The notes under the pieces were generated by a model. The model did no database searches. It saw nothing but the letters and a program-made list of their open reading frames with translations, and had not been told where the DNA came from. The translations under genes were made by a program, and so were the position numbers. A DNA stretch of 64,000 bases, from assembly GCF_015160875.1 (NCBI RefSeq), contig NZ_CP063374.1:682001-746000 (forward strand). The letters are read 5' to 3'. The DNA comes from Streptomyces chromofuscus (GTDB taxonomy: Bacteria; Actinomycetota; Actinomycetes; Streptomycetales; Streptomycetaceae). How positions within the stretch are numbered: the stretch's first letter is position 1; the number at the start of each line of letters is the position of its first letter. This document shows, in pieces, positions 9,491 to 18,014 of the stretch.

Positions 9491-10516
9491 ATGACGGTGC
9501 CGGTCGGAGCGACGATGCGGGCGTGGTCGGTCGTGGTGCCGGGACCGGTGGAGGCGGGCGGCCTGCGGCCCGTCGTCAAGCCCGTGCCGGTGCCCGGAGA
9601 GGACGAGTTGTTGGTGCGGGTACGGGCGTGCGGAGTGTGCCGTACCGATCTGCATGTCACCGAGGGCGACCTGCCCGTGCGCCGACCGGGGGTCACGCCG
9701 GGGCACGAGGTGGTGGGTGTGGTGGCCGGCTCCGGTGCGGCTGTGCGCGGTTTCGTCACCGGGGAGCGGGTGGGGGTGGCGTGGCTGCGCCGCACGGACG
9801 GCAGCTGCGCCCACTGTGCGCGCGGCGCCGAGAACCTCTGCCCGGCCTCCCGGTACACGGGCTGGGACGCCGACGGCGGATACGCCGAGTACACGACCGT
9901 GCCGGCGGCGTTCGCGCACCGGCTGCCGGCCGGTCTCGACGACGTGGCGGCGGCGCCGCTGCTGTGTGCCGGCATCATCGGGTACCGGGCCCTCAGGCGC
10001 GCCTCACTGCCGCCGGGCGGACGGCTCGGTCTGTACGGCTTCGGGGGCAGCGCGCATCTGTGCGCGCAGGTGGCGCTCTCGGAAGGCGCCAGGGTGCACG
10101 TCCTGACCCGCGGCGCGGCGGCGCGGCGGCTGGCGCTCGAGCTGGGGGCGGCCTCGGTGGGCGACGCCCACGATGTGCCGCCGGAGCCGCTGGACAGCGC
10201 GATCCTGTTCGCCCCGGCCGGCGAGCTGGTCCCGGTGGCGCTGCGGGCGCTGGACCGGGGCGGGGTTCTGTCCATCGCCGGCATCCACCTCAGCGACATC
10301 CCGCCGCTGCGCTACGAGAGCGAGCTGTTCTACGAGAAGGAGGTGCGCAGCGTCACCTCCAACACGCGCCAGGACGCCCGCGAGTTCCTGGCGCTGGCGG
10401 CGCGGCACGACGTGCGGGCGACGACGCACGTCTATCCGATGGCCCGGGCGGCACAGGCGCTGGCGGACCTGAAGGCGGGGCGGTTCGACGGGGCGGCGGT
10501 ACTGGTGAACGACTGA
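9491..10516 (+). CDS. Zinc-dependent alcohol dehydrogenase (MDR family)
   Basis: A medium-chain dehydrogenase of about 341 residues. The catalytic zinc site is in [14 protein letters not shown] and GHEVVG. The structural zinc site is [12 protein letters not shown] (three of four Cys visible, the family's fourth earlier or replaced). The Rossmann motif is [11 protein letters not shown]. It should oxidise alcohols or reduce aldehydes with NAD(P); the substrate is unknown. Two starts are possible: ATG 9491, and ATG 9515, which has GGAG five bases upstream and begins [11 protein letters not shown] like many homologues. A hairpin follows the stop. Confidence 0.9.
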   Translation: MTVPVGATMRAWSVVVPGPVEAGGLRPVVKPVPVPGEDELLVRVRACGVCRTDLHVTEGDLPVRRPGVTPGHEVVGVVAGSGAAVRGFVTGERVGVAWLRRTDGSCAHCARGAENLCPASRYTGWDADGGYAEYTTVPAAFAHRLPAGLDDVAAAPLLCAGIIGYRALRRASLPPGGRLGLYGFGGSAHLCAQVALSEGARVHVLTRGAAARRLALELGAASVGDAHDVPPEPLDSAILFAPAGELVPVALRALDRGGVLSIAGIHLSDIPPLRYESELFYEKEVRSVTSNTRQDAREFLALAARHDVRATTHVYPMARAAQALADLKAGRFDGAAVLVND

Positions 10517-10543
10517 GGACCGGCCGCACGGGGCAGCCGGTCC
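10517..10543 (+). terminator. Hairpin after the alcohol dehydrogenase gene
   Basis: GGACCGGC pairs perfectly with GCCGGTCC around an 11-nt loop, starting immediately after the stop codon. It lies between convergent genes and may serve both. Confidence 0.6.
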
Positions 10544-10557
10544 GAATCAGGCGTACC

Positions 10558-11757
10558 TCACCGGAAGGCGCGCCGGTCGGCGTGCAGGCGGTCCGTCAGC
10601 CGGATGGTGATGAACTCGTTGTTGTCGGCCTTGCCCGGCGTACGGCCGGACGAGAACGGGAAGTTGTTGTCGTTCAGCACGGCCAGCGTCCGGTCGTCGA
10701 GCAGGACGACGTCCTCGATCGTGGTGAACGGGAAGCGGAACGTCTCGCCGAAGCCGCCGAGTCCCTCGGGGTTGGCGATGTCCAGCAGGTCGGCGACCAG
10801 CGTCTTGTCCATCACGCCGTCGCCGTCGCGGTCGCGGGTGTCGGCGAGGTAGATGCGCTTGAACCGGGCCGCGTCGCCCTGGCCGCCGTCGCGCTCGATG
10901 ACCAGGAAGCGGTGCCGGTCGACGGCGACGGCGTCACCGATGGCGTGCGCGGCCGACTCCAGCCGGTAGACGAACCGCTTGCCGGTGTAGGCACGCGTGC
11001 GCAGGTCGAACTCGTTGAATCGCAGGTCGCCGGGCGTGTCGCCGGTGACGGTGCCTTCCAGCAGCGGGTAAAGCCGGCGGCCGTCGACGGAGCGGACCAG
11101 ACCCTCGAAGCCCTTGCTGCTGCCGATGGTCGGCTGGGCCCCGCCCAGGTAGGGGTTCTCGGGAGCCTTGACGCCCTCCAGCGCGACGGGCGCGTCGAGC
11201 AGCCGCCCCTTGGCGTCGAAGTGCAGCAGGAACGGGCCGAACTCGTCACCCGTCCAGTACGTGCCGTCGGCGACCCGTACGAGCGACTCGACGTCGAAGT
11301 CGGCGCCGGTCAGCACGCGGTCGGCGCGGGTGAGCGCGAACGGCACCTTGCGGTACGGGTCGCTCAGGTTGAACCCGCCCAGCACCCGGACCGTGCCCGT
11401 CTTCACGTCCGGCTCGATGCGGTGGACGCGCAGCAGGTAGTCGGCGCTGTTGGCCTTGTTGCCGTAACCGTTGTCGGACAGCACGTCGAAGGTGCCGTCG
11501 TGCCGGTCGACGATGCCGCTGAAACCCTGGACGGGCTGGTCGGCGAAGGGTGCCGCGATGCCGTTGAAGGGGCCGGTGCCGATGAGCGCGCCGGACGGCT
11601 CGCTGTCCGGAACGAACGTCTCGGCCGGCAGCGAGGCGAACCCGGTGAGCGTGGCACGCCCGAAGTCGCCGTTCGCGGAGTCGTTTCCGGCCACCGCGGG
11701 AGAGGCCAGCGCCACGGTCAGAACGGCGGCGCTGAGCAAGATCGAAGGTCTTCTCAT
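10558..11757 (-). CDS. Secreted esterase-like / phytase-like beta-propeller protein
   Basis: A 399-residue exported protein matching the 'esterase-like activity of phytase' family. It has an N-terminal signal peptide (MRRPSILLSAAVLTVALASPAVA) and recurring propeller blades such as GFSGIVDRHDGTFDVLSDNGYG, YWTGDEFGPFLL and FEGLVRSVDGRRLYPLLEG. The C-terminus has LNDNNFPFSSGR, a family signature. Asp-rich loops (DTRDRDGDGVMDK) look like calcium-binding sites. The open frame continues far upstream, but ATG 11757 directly precedes the signal peptide and is the sensible start. Likely a phosphoesterase acting outside the cell. Confidence 0.88.
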   Translation of the reverse strand: MRRPSILLSAAVLTVALASPAVAGNDSANGDFGRATLTGFASLPAETFVPDSEPSGALIGTGPFNGIAAPFADQPVQGFSGIVDRHDGTFDVLSDNGYGNKANSADYLLRVHRIEPDVKTGTVRVLGGFNLSDPYRKVPFALTRADRVLTGADFDVESLVRVADGTYWTGDEFGPFLLHFDAKGRLLDAPVALEGVKAPENPYLGGAQPTIGSSKGFEGLVRSVDGRRLYPLLEGTVTGDTPGDLRFNEFDLRTRAYTGKRFVYRLESAAHAIGDAVAVDRHRFLVIERDGGQGDAARFKRIYLADTRDRDGDGVMDKTLVADLLDIANPEGLGGFGETFRFPFTTIEDVVLLDDRTLAVLNDNNFPFSSGRTPGKADNNEFITIRLTDRLHADRRAFR

Positions 11758-11892
11758 GGCGGGCACCGTAGAGACACCGTATGACCAGTGCGCCAACGCG
11801 GGAAGACGAAACCGGACACGCGTGCGGTCGGGGTCGGCCGCGGCGTGTCCGACGCATGCCTTCCCGCGCCCGGCGGGCTGTGCTTGCCTGGG

Positions 11893-12819
11893 GTGCCTTG
11901 TCGGTGGCGGGGCGGGAGTTGCCGTCTCCTGGCCGGTGCCGTGTTGCTCGGCGCTTGCGGGGATCCGGCGTCCCGGCCGGAGGCCGCGCCGCCCGCGCCC
12001 GCCGCGCCCTTTGAGCGCGAGGCGTCCGGGGCGCCGGCCACCACCCGGCAGCGCGCCCCCCGCCCGCCCGCCGAGGCGCCCGGGGTGCTGTATCTCGGCG
12101 ACTCGCTGGCCATGGAGAACCAGGAGGTCCTCGGCCGGGAACTCCGCCGGGACCTGCAGGCCACGTACACGAGCGCGCCCTACTCCGGGACCACCCCGTG
12201 CGACTACCTGGAGGGCACCGGCGAGCGCTCCCTCGTTCCGGACGCCGACAAGGCGGCGGCGCTGGTGCGCTCGCTGCGCCCGGACTTCGTGGTGCTCCAG
12301 TTCTGGGGCAACGCCTGGGGTTACACGCCCTGCATGGACGGCATCACCTACGACGCGGCACGCGGGCGCTACCTGGAGCGGTACGCCGCCGACGTGCGGC
12401 GGCTCGCCGAGCAGATCGACGCGGCGGCCCGCGACCGGCCGACGCGGATCGTCTGGGTGCTGCAGGGACCGGACCCGATCACGCCCGACCGGGTGCGGCG
12501 CGTGAACGCCGTGTACGAGGAGCGGTCCGCGGCCGCCGGCGACCTGGTCGCCGACGCGGGCCGGGCGGTGAGTGCGGCCGGGTCCCGTTACACGTGGACG
12601 CAGTACCTGCCCTGCACCGCGTACGAGCGGGCCCACCCCGGCTACTGCACCCGGCCGGGCAGCGACCGTACCGCGCTGCACCGGGACGACGACTACCTGC
12701 ACTTCTGTCTGGCGCCCACGACGTCCACCCCGAAGCCGTGCCCGGTGCGCTCGCCGGGGATCCTGCGCATCGCGCGGGAGATCACGCGGGTGGTCGGCGA
12801 AGCGGCCGGCGCCGGATGA
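11893..12819 (+). CDS. SGNH/GDSL-type hydrolase lipoprotein
   Basis: An exported hydrolase. The block-I motif YLGDSLAMEN contains the nucleophilic Ser. A later DDDYLHFC contains the Asp-x-x-His dyad near the C-terminus, as in SGNH enzymes of acyltransferase/esterase type. The N-terminus ends with LLAGAVLLGAC, a lipobox, so the protein is probably lipid-anchored. GTG 11893 starts a short basic region followed directly by the lipobox. The frame is open from 11788, but the extra residues do not look like a signal. Four or more Cys in the mature part could form disulfides. Substrate unknown. Confidence 0.82.
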   Translation: MPCRWRGGSCRLLAGAVLLGACGDPASRPEAAPPAPAAPFEREASGAPATTRQRAPRPPAEAPGVLYLGDSLAMENQEVLGRELRRDLQATYTSAPYSGTTPCDYLEGTGERSLVPDADKAAALVRSLRPDFVVLQFWGNAWGYTPCMDGITYDAARGRYLERYAADVRRLAEQIDAAARDRPTRIVWVLQGPDPITPDRVRRVNAVYEERSAAAGDLVADAGRAVSAAGSRYTWTQYLPCTAYERAHPGYCTRPGSDRTALHRDDDYLHFCLAPTTSTPKPCPVRSPGILRIAREITRVVGEAAGAG

Positions 12820-12949
12820 CGCACGACACCCGTCCGCCGCTCGCCGAGAACTCACGGCACGTGATCAGTCAGGTACTGGCCGAGCGCGGGTGAAGGGACC
12901 TCCCCGCGGGACGGGGCCCGGCCCACCGCTGCGGACGGAGACGACCCCG

Positions 12950-12972
12950 GCTCCCGGCGGCGTGCCGGGAGC
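12950..12972. terminator. Hairpin between convergent SGNH and VOC genes
   Basis: GCTCCCGGC and GCCGGGAGC form a perfect 9-bp stem with a 5-nt loop, lying between the two convergent stop codons, so it may act on both strands. Confidence 0.6.
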
Positions 12973-13023
12973 GGGCCGCGTCCGTGCGACGGCGTGGCGA
13001 CGGGCCCCTCCCCCGCCTCGTGG

Positions 13024-13506
13024 TCACCCGCCCGCGTGGGCCGTGCGCACGGCGGCGATGTCGAGCTTGCCCATCGACATCATCGCCTGCGTGGCGCGCT
13101 GCGCCTTCTCCGGGTCCGGGTCGGTGACCAGCTCGATCAACCCGTCGGGGATGACCTGCCAGGACACGCCGTACTTGTCCTTCAGCCAGCCGCAGGGGCC
13201 GGGCTCGCCGCCGCCCTCGGTGAGCCTGGTCCAGTAGTAGTCGACCTCCTCCTGGTCGTCGCAGAAGATCTGGAAGGAGATCGCCTCGCTGAACGTGAAC
13301 TGCGGTCCGCCGTTGAGCGCGACGAAGTTCTGGCCGTTGACCGTGAACTCCACCGTCATCACCGAACCGGCGGGCTGGAACGCGCCCTCGCCGTAGCGTG
13401 CGACGCGGCCGATGCTGGAGTTCTTGAAGATCGAGACGTAGTGGTGTGCGGCTTCCTCGGCCTTGCCGTCGAACCAGAGACACGTGGTGAGACCGTCGGT
13501 GGCCAT
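13024..13506 (-). CDS. VOC family protein, PhnB/3-demethylubiquinone methyltransferase-like
   Basis: A 160-residue single-domain VOC protein of the PhnB-like type. It begins LTTCLWFDGKAEEAAHHYVSIFKNSSIGRV, then VMTVEFTVNGQNFVALNGGP and CDDQEEVDYYWTRLTEGG, and ends CGWLKDKYGVSWQVIP, all family signatures. Despite the family label, no methyltransferase fold is present; the biochemical role of these proteins is mostly unknown. AGGAGGT lies five bases before ATG 13506, well inside a longer open frame. Confidence 0.92.
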   Translation of the reverse strand: MATDGLTTCLWFDGKAEEAAHHYVSIFKNSSIGRVARYGEGAFQPAGSVMTVEFTVNGQNFVALNGGPQFTFSEAISFQIFCDDQEEVDYYWTRLTEGGGEPGPCGWLKDKYGVSWQVIPDGLIELVTDPDPEKAQRATQAMMSMGKLDIAAVRTAHAGG

Positions 13507-13628
13507 GGGCACCTCCTGTGCGGGGAGTGTTGTCATCCATATCGACCGGTGAAAGGCCACGAAACTCATCGGCCGCGTCCGCGAGACGTCCGGCGGCCCC
13601 GGCGGCCCGCCGAACTAGCATCGCGACC

Positions 13629-14840
13629 ATGACGACGTCCTCGCCGCCCGACGGCATCCGGCCCTTCCGTCTCGACATCCCGCAGCGCGACCTCGACGAC
13701 CTGTACGAGCGCCTCGACCGCACCCGTTGGCCGGACGAGCTGCCCGGTGCCGGCTGGGCGTACGGCGTGCCCGGCGGCTATCTGCGCGAGCTCGTCCGGT
13801 ACTGGCGGCACACGTACGACTGGCGTGCGGCCGAGGCGCGGCTCAACGAGTGGCCGCAGTTCACCACCACGATCGACGGGGCGAACGTCCACTTCGCGCA
13901 CGTCCGCTCCCCCGAGCCGGACGCCACCCCGCTGATCGTCACGCACGGCTGGCCGGGCTCGATCGTGGAGTTCCTGGACGTGGTGGGCCCGTTGACCGAC
14001 CCGGCCGCGCACGGCGGCGATCCGGCCGACGCGTTCCACGTCGTCCTGCCGAGCATCCCCGGCTTCGGGCTGTCCGGGCCGACCCGGGACTCCGGCTGGG
14101 AGGCGGGCCGGGTCGCCGACGCGTGGGCCGAGCTGATGGGCCGGCTCGGCTACGAGCGGTTCGGGGCGCAGGGCGGTGACTGGGGCGCGGCGATCTCCCG
14201 TGAGCTGGGCCGCGCCCACCCCGGCCGGGTGATCGGCGTCCATCTGAACCTGCTGCCGGGAGCGCAGGCGGTCACCGAGCCGACCGGTGACGAACTGGCG
14301 GGACTCGGGACCGAGGACCGGGAACGGACGCTGGCCTCGTGGCGCCGGTGGAGCGCGTGGTCGCGGGAGGGCACGGGGTACGCCGTGCTGCAGTCCACCC
14401 GGCCGCACACGCTGGCGTACGCGCTGACCGACTCGCCCGTCGGTCAGCTCGCCTGGATCGTCGAGAAGTTCAGGGAGTGGACGGACTCCGAGGAACTGCC
14501 CGAGGAGGCCGTCGACCGGGACCGGCTGCTCACCAACGTGATGCTGTACTGGCTGACCGGGACGGCCGGTTCGTCCGCGCGGATCTACTACGAGCGGGCG
14601 CACACGCACGAGGGCCGCAGGGCCGAGCCGCAGGAGCCGTCGACCGCGCCGACCGCCCTCGCGCTGTTCCCGGCCGAACTGCAGGTCCCCCTGCGGCACA
14701 AGGCGGACCGCACGGAGAACATCGTGCGCTGGACGGAGTTCGACCGGGGCGGGCACTTCGCGGCGATGGAGGAGCCGGACCTGCTGGTGGGGGACGTGCG
14801 GGCGTTCTTCCGGCAGCTGCGCGAGAAGCAGGGCGGATGA
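13629..14840 (+). CDS. Epoxide hydrolase (alpha/beta hydrolase, EHN domain)
   Basis: A 403-residue enzyme that opens epoxides with water. Residues 1-110 match the epoxide-hydrolase N-terminal (EHN) domain (IRPFRLDIPQRDLDDLYERL). Then come the oxyanion motif HGWPGS, the nucleophile Asp in GGDWGAAIS, and the catalytic His in GGHFAAMEEPD. Length and architecture match microsomal-type epoxide hydrolases found in many Streptomyces. The start ATG 13629 follows shortly after the divergent VOC gene. It ends just before the PopR-type control region of clpP. Confidence 0.92.
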   Translation: MTTSSPPDGIRPFRLDIPQRDLDDLYERLDRTRWPDELPGAGWAYGVPGGYLRELVRYWRHTYDWRAAEARLNEWPQFTTTIDGANVHFAHVRSPEPDATPLIVTHGWPGSIVEFLDVVGPLTDPAAHGGDPADAFHVVLPSIPGFGLSGPTRDSGWEAGRVADAWAELMGRLGYERFGAQGGDWGAAISRELGRAHPGRVIGVHLNLLPGAQAVTEPTGDELAGLGTEDRERTLASWRRWSAWSREGTGYAVLQSTRPHTLAYALTDSPVGQLAWIVEKFREWTDSEELPEEAVDRDRLLTNVMLYWLTGTAGSSARIYYERAHTHEGRRAEPQEPSTAPTALALFPAELQVPLRHKADRTENIVRWTEFDRGGHFAAMEEPDLLVGDVRAFFRQLREKQGG

Positions 14841-14844
14841 GCGC

Positions 14845-14874
14845 TCTGCCCGTGGCGAATCTGCCGCGGGCAGA
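14845..14874 (+). promoter_or_regulatory. Two abutting PopR-type palindromes upstream of clpP
   Basis: At 14860-14874 there is a perfect TCTGCC-GCG-GGCAGA palindrome. Directly before it, at 14845-14859, is a second site of identical geometry, TCTGCC-CGT-GGCGAA, with a perfect left arm and a right arm differing at two positions. As I recall, TCTGCC-N3-GGCAGA is the sequence reported for the activator PopR in S. lividans. The sites lie in the 115-bp gap before the first clpP, 82 bp upstream of its ATG, and a popR-like gene follows the clpP pair. Binding here is inferred, not shown. Confidence 0.85.
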
Positions 14875-14955
14875 GAAAGCAGCCACGGGCGGGGTCCCGG
14901 GCCGACAGTGGGCATCGCACCACACGCTCGAACGCCCACGACCCGAGGAGCGCCC

Positions 14956-15597
14956 ATGTCTCCACGTACTGTCCTGTCGCCGCCCCGTGCCGAGGAGGGC
15001 GACACACCGCCCACCCGGTTCGACGACCACCTGGCCGCCCAGCTGCTCGGGCAGCGCATCGTCCTGCTGGGCACCCAGGTGGACGAGGTCTCCGCCAACC
15101 GGGTCTGCGCCCAGCTGCTGCTGCTGTCGGCGGAGGACCCGCGCACCGACATCGGCCTGTTCATCAACAGCCCGGGCGGCTCGGTGCACGCGGGGCTCGC
15201 CATCTACGACACCATGCGGCTGATCCCCAACGACGTCTCCACGCTCGCCATGGGGTTCGCCGCCAGCATGGGGCAGTTCCTGCTCAGCGTGGGCGCGCCC
15301 GGCAAGCGCTACGCGCTGCCCAACGCCCGCATCATGATGCACCAGCCGTCGGCCGGGATCGGCGGCACGACCGCCGACATCGAGATCCAGGCGGAGAACC
15401 TGGAGTTCACCAAGCGGACCATCGAGCGGATCACCGCGGAGCACACCGGGCAGAGCCCGGAGACCATCTCCCGGGACGGCGACCGCGACCGCTGGTTCAC
15501 GGCCGAGCAGGCCAGGGAGTACGGCTTGGTCGACCGGGTCGTGGAGTCCTTTGCCGACGTCCGCCCGGCCGCCGCACGACGACGGACGGGGCTGTAG
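14956..15597 (+). CDS. clpP: ClpP-type serine protease subunit, full catalytic triad
   Basis: A 213-residue ClpP peptidase subunit, part of the tetradecameric barrel that degrades proteins delivered by Clp ATPases. The triad is visible: Ser104 in GFAASMGQ, His129 in MMHQPSAG and an Asp in [12 protein letters not shown]. The substrate-sheet motif [18 protein letters not shown] is intact. GAGGAG precedes ATG 14956. The stop is only 2 bp from the next clpP, so the two are co-transcribed. With the adjacent popR gene this pair corresponds to the conditional clpP3-clpP4 operon of Streptomyces rather than clpP1-clpP2. Confidence 0.94.
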   Translation: MSPRTVLSPPRAEEGDTPPTRFDDHLAAQLLGQRIVLLGTQVDEVSANRVCAQLLLLSAEDPRTDIGLFINSPGGSVHAGLAIYDTMRLIPNDVSTLAMGFAASMGQFLLSVGAPGKRYALPNARIMMHQPSAGIGGTTADIEIQAENLEFTKRTIERITAEHTGQSPETISRDGDRDRWFTAEQAREYGLVDRVVESFADVRPAAARRRTGL

Positions 15598-15599
15598 TC

Positions 15600-16202
15600 A
15601 TGGGGACGTACACGATTCCGAACGTCGTCGAGCGCACCCCCCAGGGCGAGCGGTCGTACGACGTGTTCAGCCGGCTGCTGTCGGAGCGGATCGTCTTCCT
15701 CGGCACCGAGATCGACGACGGCGTGGCCAACGTCGTCATCGCGCAACTGCTGCACCTGGAGTCGGCGGCCCCGGAGAACGAGATCGCGATCTACATCAAC
15801 TCCCCCGGCGGCTCGTACACCTCGCTGATGGCGATCTACGACACGATGACGTTCGTGCAGGCGCCCATCTCGACGTTCTGCGTCGGGCAGGCGGCTTCCA
15901 CGGCGGCCGTGCTGCTGGCCGGCGGGGATCCGGGGCGGCGGTTCGTGCTGGAGCACGCGCGGGTGCTGCTCGGGCAGCCGGCCAGTGCCGGGCGGCAGGG
16001 CACGGTGTCCGATCTGGCGCTCCAGGCCCAGGAGATGGTGCGGATCCGCGCCCAGGTCGAGGAGGTGCTGGCCCGGCACACTCACCACGACATCGCGACC
16101 CTGCGCGCCGACATGGACCGCGACACGGTGTTCACCGCGCGGGAGGCGGTGGCGTACGGGCTGGCCGACGAGGTGCTGAGCCGGCGCCTCGTGCGGGTCT
16201 GA
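15600..16202 (+). CDS. clpP: ClpP-family subunit lacking the catalytic histidine
   Basis: A 200-residue ClpP paralogue in operon with the preceding gene. It keeps the fold motifs ([19 protein letters not shown]), the catalytic-type Ser100 in GQAASTAAV and the Asp region in [12 protein letters not shown]. However, the position of the catalytic His, in the MIHQP motif of other ClpPs, is Gly125 (RVLLGQP, codon GGG). A change of His to GGG needs more than one base, so it is not a simple sequencing error. The subunit probably has little or no peptidase activity and may act in a mixed barrel with its partner. Confidence 0.92.
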   Translation: MGTYTIPNVVERTPQGERSYDVFSRLLSERIVFLGTEIDDGVANVVIAQLLHLESAAPENEIAIYINSPGGSYTSLMAIYDTMTFVQAPISTFCVGQAASTAAVLLAGGDPGRRFVLEHARVLLGQPASAGRQGTVSDLALQAQEMVRIRAQVEEVLARHTHHDIATLRADMDRDTVFTAREAVAYGLADEVLSRRLVRV

Positions 16203-16251
16203 GCCGTGCGGGTCCGAGGCGTGCGGGTCCGAGGCGCCGGACAAGGCGGCG

Positions 16252-16716
16252 TCAGGCGGCCAGGCAGAGTGCGTTGCGGGGTGCGGTGGACGTGGCGCGG
16301 CCACGCGTCCGCGTGTGCCGGGTGAGTTCGCCGTGCGCCCGCGCCAGCAGATCGCCCAGGCCGAGCCCCAGGGCCTGGGCGGCAGCCGCGAGCACCTCCG
16401 AGGAGGCCTCCTTGCGGCCGCGCTCCACCTCCGACAGGTACGGCATCGAGATCCGCGCGGCGTCGGCGACGTCCTTCAACGTCCGCTCCTGGGCCAGCCG
16501 TTCCCGCCGCAGCACGTCACCGACGAGGTCGCGCCAGAGCGGCTCCCTGCCGGCGGTGCGGGCCGGTCCCCCGGCGGGCGGCGCGGGCGGCCCGGGCAGC
16601 GCACCATCGGTCCGGCCGGCCGGGCGGACGCCGCCGGGACGCTCCGGCTGCGGGCGCAACGGGATGACACGGGCCTCGTCGGAGGTCGTCCGGTGGTTCG
16701 GCGCTTGGTTGCTCAC
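16252..16716 (-). CDS. popR: PopR/ClgR-family XRE-type transcriptional activator
   Basis: A 154-residue regulator read towards the clpP pair. After about 60 Pro/Arg-rich residues comes a helix-turn-helix very like ClgR (LWRDLVGDVLRRERLAQERTL, then SMPYLSEVERGRKEASSEVL). The protein ends ...CLAA. In S. lividans PopR, C-terminal alanines make the activator a ClpP substrate, giving feedback on clpP3-clpP4; the same tail here suggests the same loop (known for the family, inferred here). The matching operator-like palindromes lie at 14845-14874. Confidence 0.9.
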   Translation of the reverse strand: MSNQAPNHRTTSDEARVIPLRPQPERPGGVRPAGRTDGALPGPPAPPAGGPARTAGREPLWRDLVGDVLRRERLAQERTLKDVADAARISMPYLSEVERGRKEASSEVLAAAAQALGLGLGDLLARAHGELTRHTRTRGRATSTAPRNALCLAA

Positions 16717-17034
16717 CTTCTCAGCCTAGGTTCGCCGAACCGTGGCGGAAGCCCTCGGCGTTCCGCCCTCGGTGGAATCGGATGAAACACCATCAACCGG
16801 TTTCTAGTTATACAGATCACCGGATTACGAAGGTCTGTTGCGACGGGTTCGGCCCGGCCCGGGAAATATTCGAGCCACCGCCACACATGGGCGGCATGCG
16901 CTCCGGAAGTCCGGGTACACGCACCGATACGCCGTCGGGTCCCGGTCGCTCACCGGGACGGGACGTCGGGCACAACCGAGCACAACCGAAGCCGAAGAGG
17001 CAGACGTCGCACCATGACTTTCGTGGGAGAGGTA
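16717..17034. other. Divergent region between popR and the sigma-factor gene
   Basis: About 318 bp. A 13-bp inverted repeat GGTTC-GCC-GAACC at 16729-16741 lies 13 bp upstream of the popR start codon and is a candidate operator or promoter element. The stretch around 16795-16840 is AT-rich for this genome and probably holds the sigma-gene promoter, but I could not fit a SigB-type consensus with the right spacing. No gene is seen. Confidence 0.5.
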
Positions 17035-17922
17035 ATGGACACCGCCGTGACCCGGTCGGAGGCAGAGGCCGTCAAGGACAGCCCCGTGGCCAGGACGGGT
17101 GAGGGGCCAACGCCGGAAGTCGTGGACCCCCGGACCGTGGCTCCGCGCGACGCGCGTGAGCTGTCCCGCCAGTTCTTCGCGCGCCTGGCCGAACTCGAGG
17201 AAGGCACGCACGAGTACCAGTACGCGCGCAACACCCTCATCGAGATGAACATGTCGCTGGTGCGGTTCGCCGCCGGCCGGTTCCGCAACCGCGGTGACGA
17301 CATGGAGGACATCGTCCAGACCGGCATGATCGGCCTCATCAAGGCCATCGACCGGTTCGAACTCTCGCGCGAGGTCGAGTTCACGTCGTTCGCGCTCCCC
17401 TACATCGTGGGTGAGATCAAGCGCTTCTTCCGCGACACCACGTGGGCCGTGCACGTCCCCCGCCGTCTTCAGGAACTGCGCGTCGAACTGGCCAAGGCCC
17501 GCGAGGAGCTGGCCAGCCGGCTGGACCGGGACCCCACGGTCGCGGAACTCGCCACGCTGATGAACATCTCCGAGAACGAGGTGGTCGAGGCCCAGATCGC
17601 CGCCAACGGCTACAACTCGGCCTCCCTGGACGCCGCCCTGACCGGCGACGGCCCCGAGAACGGCGAGGCCGTCCTCGCCGACTTCATCGGCGTCGAGGAG
17701 CACGGACTGCGGCTCGTCGAGGACTTCCAGTCGCTCGCGCCGCTCATGGCCGAACTCGACGAACGCGACCGGCAGATCCTGCACATGAGGTTCGTCGAGG
17801 AGGCCACCCAGGCCGAGATCGGCGAACGCCTCGGCTGCTCCCAGATGCACGTGTCCCGGCTGCTCAAGCGGATCATCGTGCGGCTCCGCCGGGGCATGCT
17901 CGGAGAGCTGGGCTGCGCCTGA
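17035..17922 (+). CDS. SigB/SigF/SigG-family RNA polymerase sigma factor
   Basis: A 295-residue sigma-70 of the stress/sporulation (SigB/F/G) group. Region 2 is EMNMSLVRFAAGRFRNRGDDMEDIVQTGMIGLIKAIDRF, seen as FTSFALPYIVGEIKRFFRD and the -10-binding WAVHVPRRLQELR; region 3 and region 4 follow, the latter ending RLGCSQMHVSRLLKRI. ATG 17035 is chosen because GGGAGAGG lies just upstream; ATG 17014 is the alternative and has no close ribosome-binding site. A histidine-kinase-type ATPase gene, the usual class of anti-sigma partner, faces it across a shared terminator. Confidence 0.93.
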   Translation: MDTAVTRSEAEAVKDSPVARTGEGPTPEVVDPRTVAPRDARELSRQFFARLAELEEGTHEYQYARNTLIEMNMSLVRFAAGRFRNRGDDMEDIVQTGMIGLIKAIDRFELSREVEFTSFALPYIVGEIKRFFRDTTWAVHVPRRLQELRVELAKAREELASRLDRDPTVAELATLMNISENEVVEAQIAANGYNSASLDAALTGDGPENGEAVLADFIGVEEHGLRLVEDFQSLAPLMAELDERDRQILHMRFVEEATQAEIGERLGCSQMHVSRLLKRIIVRLRRGMLGELGCA

Positions 17923-17978
17923 CGGCGGCCACGCCGCACGGCGTGCCGCCACCCGGGAAAGACCTGCGGATTCCGCGA

Positions 17979-18014
17979 GTGAGTCCCCGGCCGTCGACCG
18001 CGCCGGGGACTCAC
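17979..18014. terminator. Bidirectional terminator between sigma factor and ATPase genes
   Basis: GTGAGTCCCCGG and CCGGGGACTCAC form a perfect 12-bp stem around a 12-nt loop. The right arm overlaps the stop codon of the leftward ATPase gene, so one hairpin ends both convergent transcripts. Confidence 0.85.

Noticed and set aside
13024..13506. Ubiquinone methyltransferase
   Set aside because: The family label is historical; the protein is a single VOC domain without a SAM-binding fold.
16795..16875. A SigB-type promoter (GTTT...GGGTAT) before the sigma gene
   Set aside because: GGGAAA and GTT-like words exist but not at the required 14-16-bp spacing.
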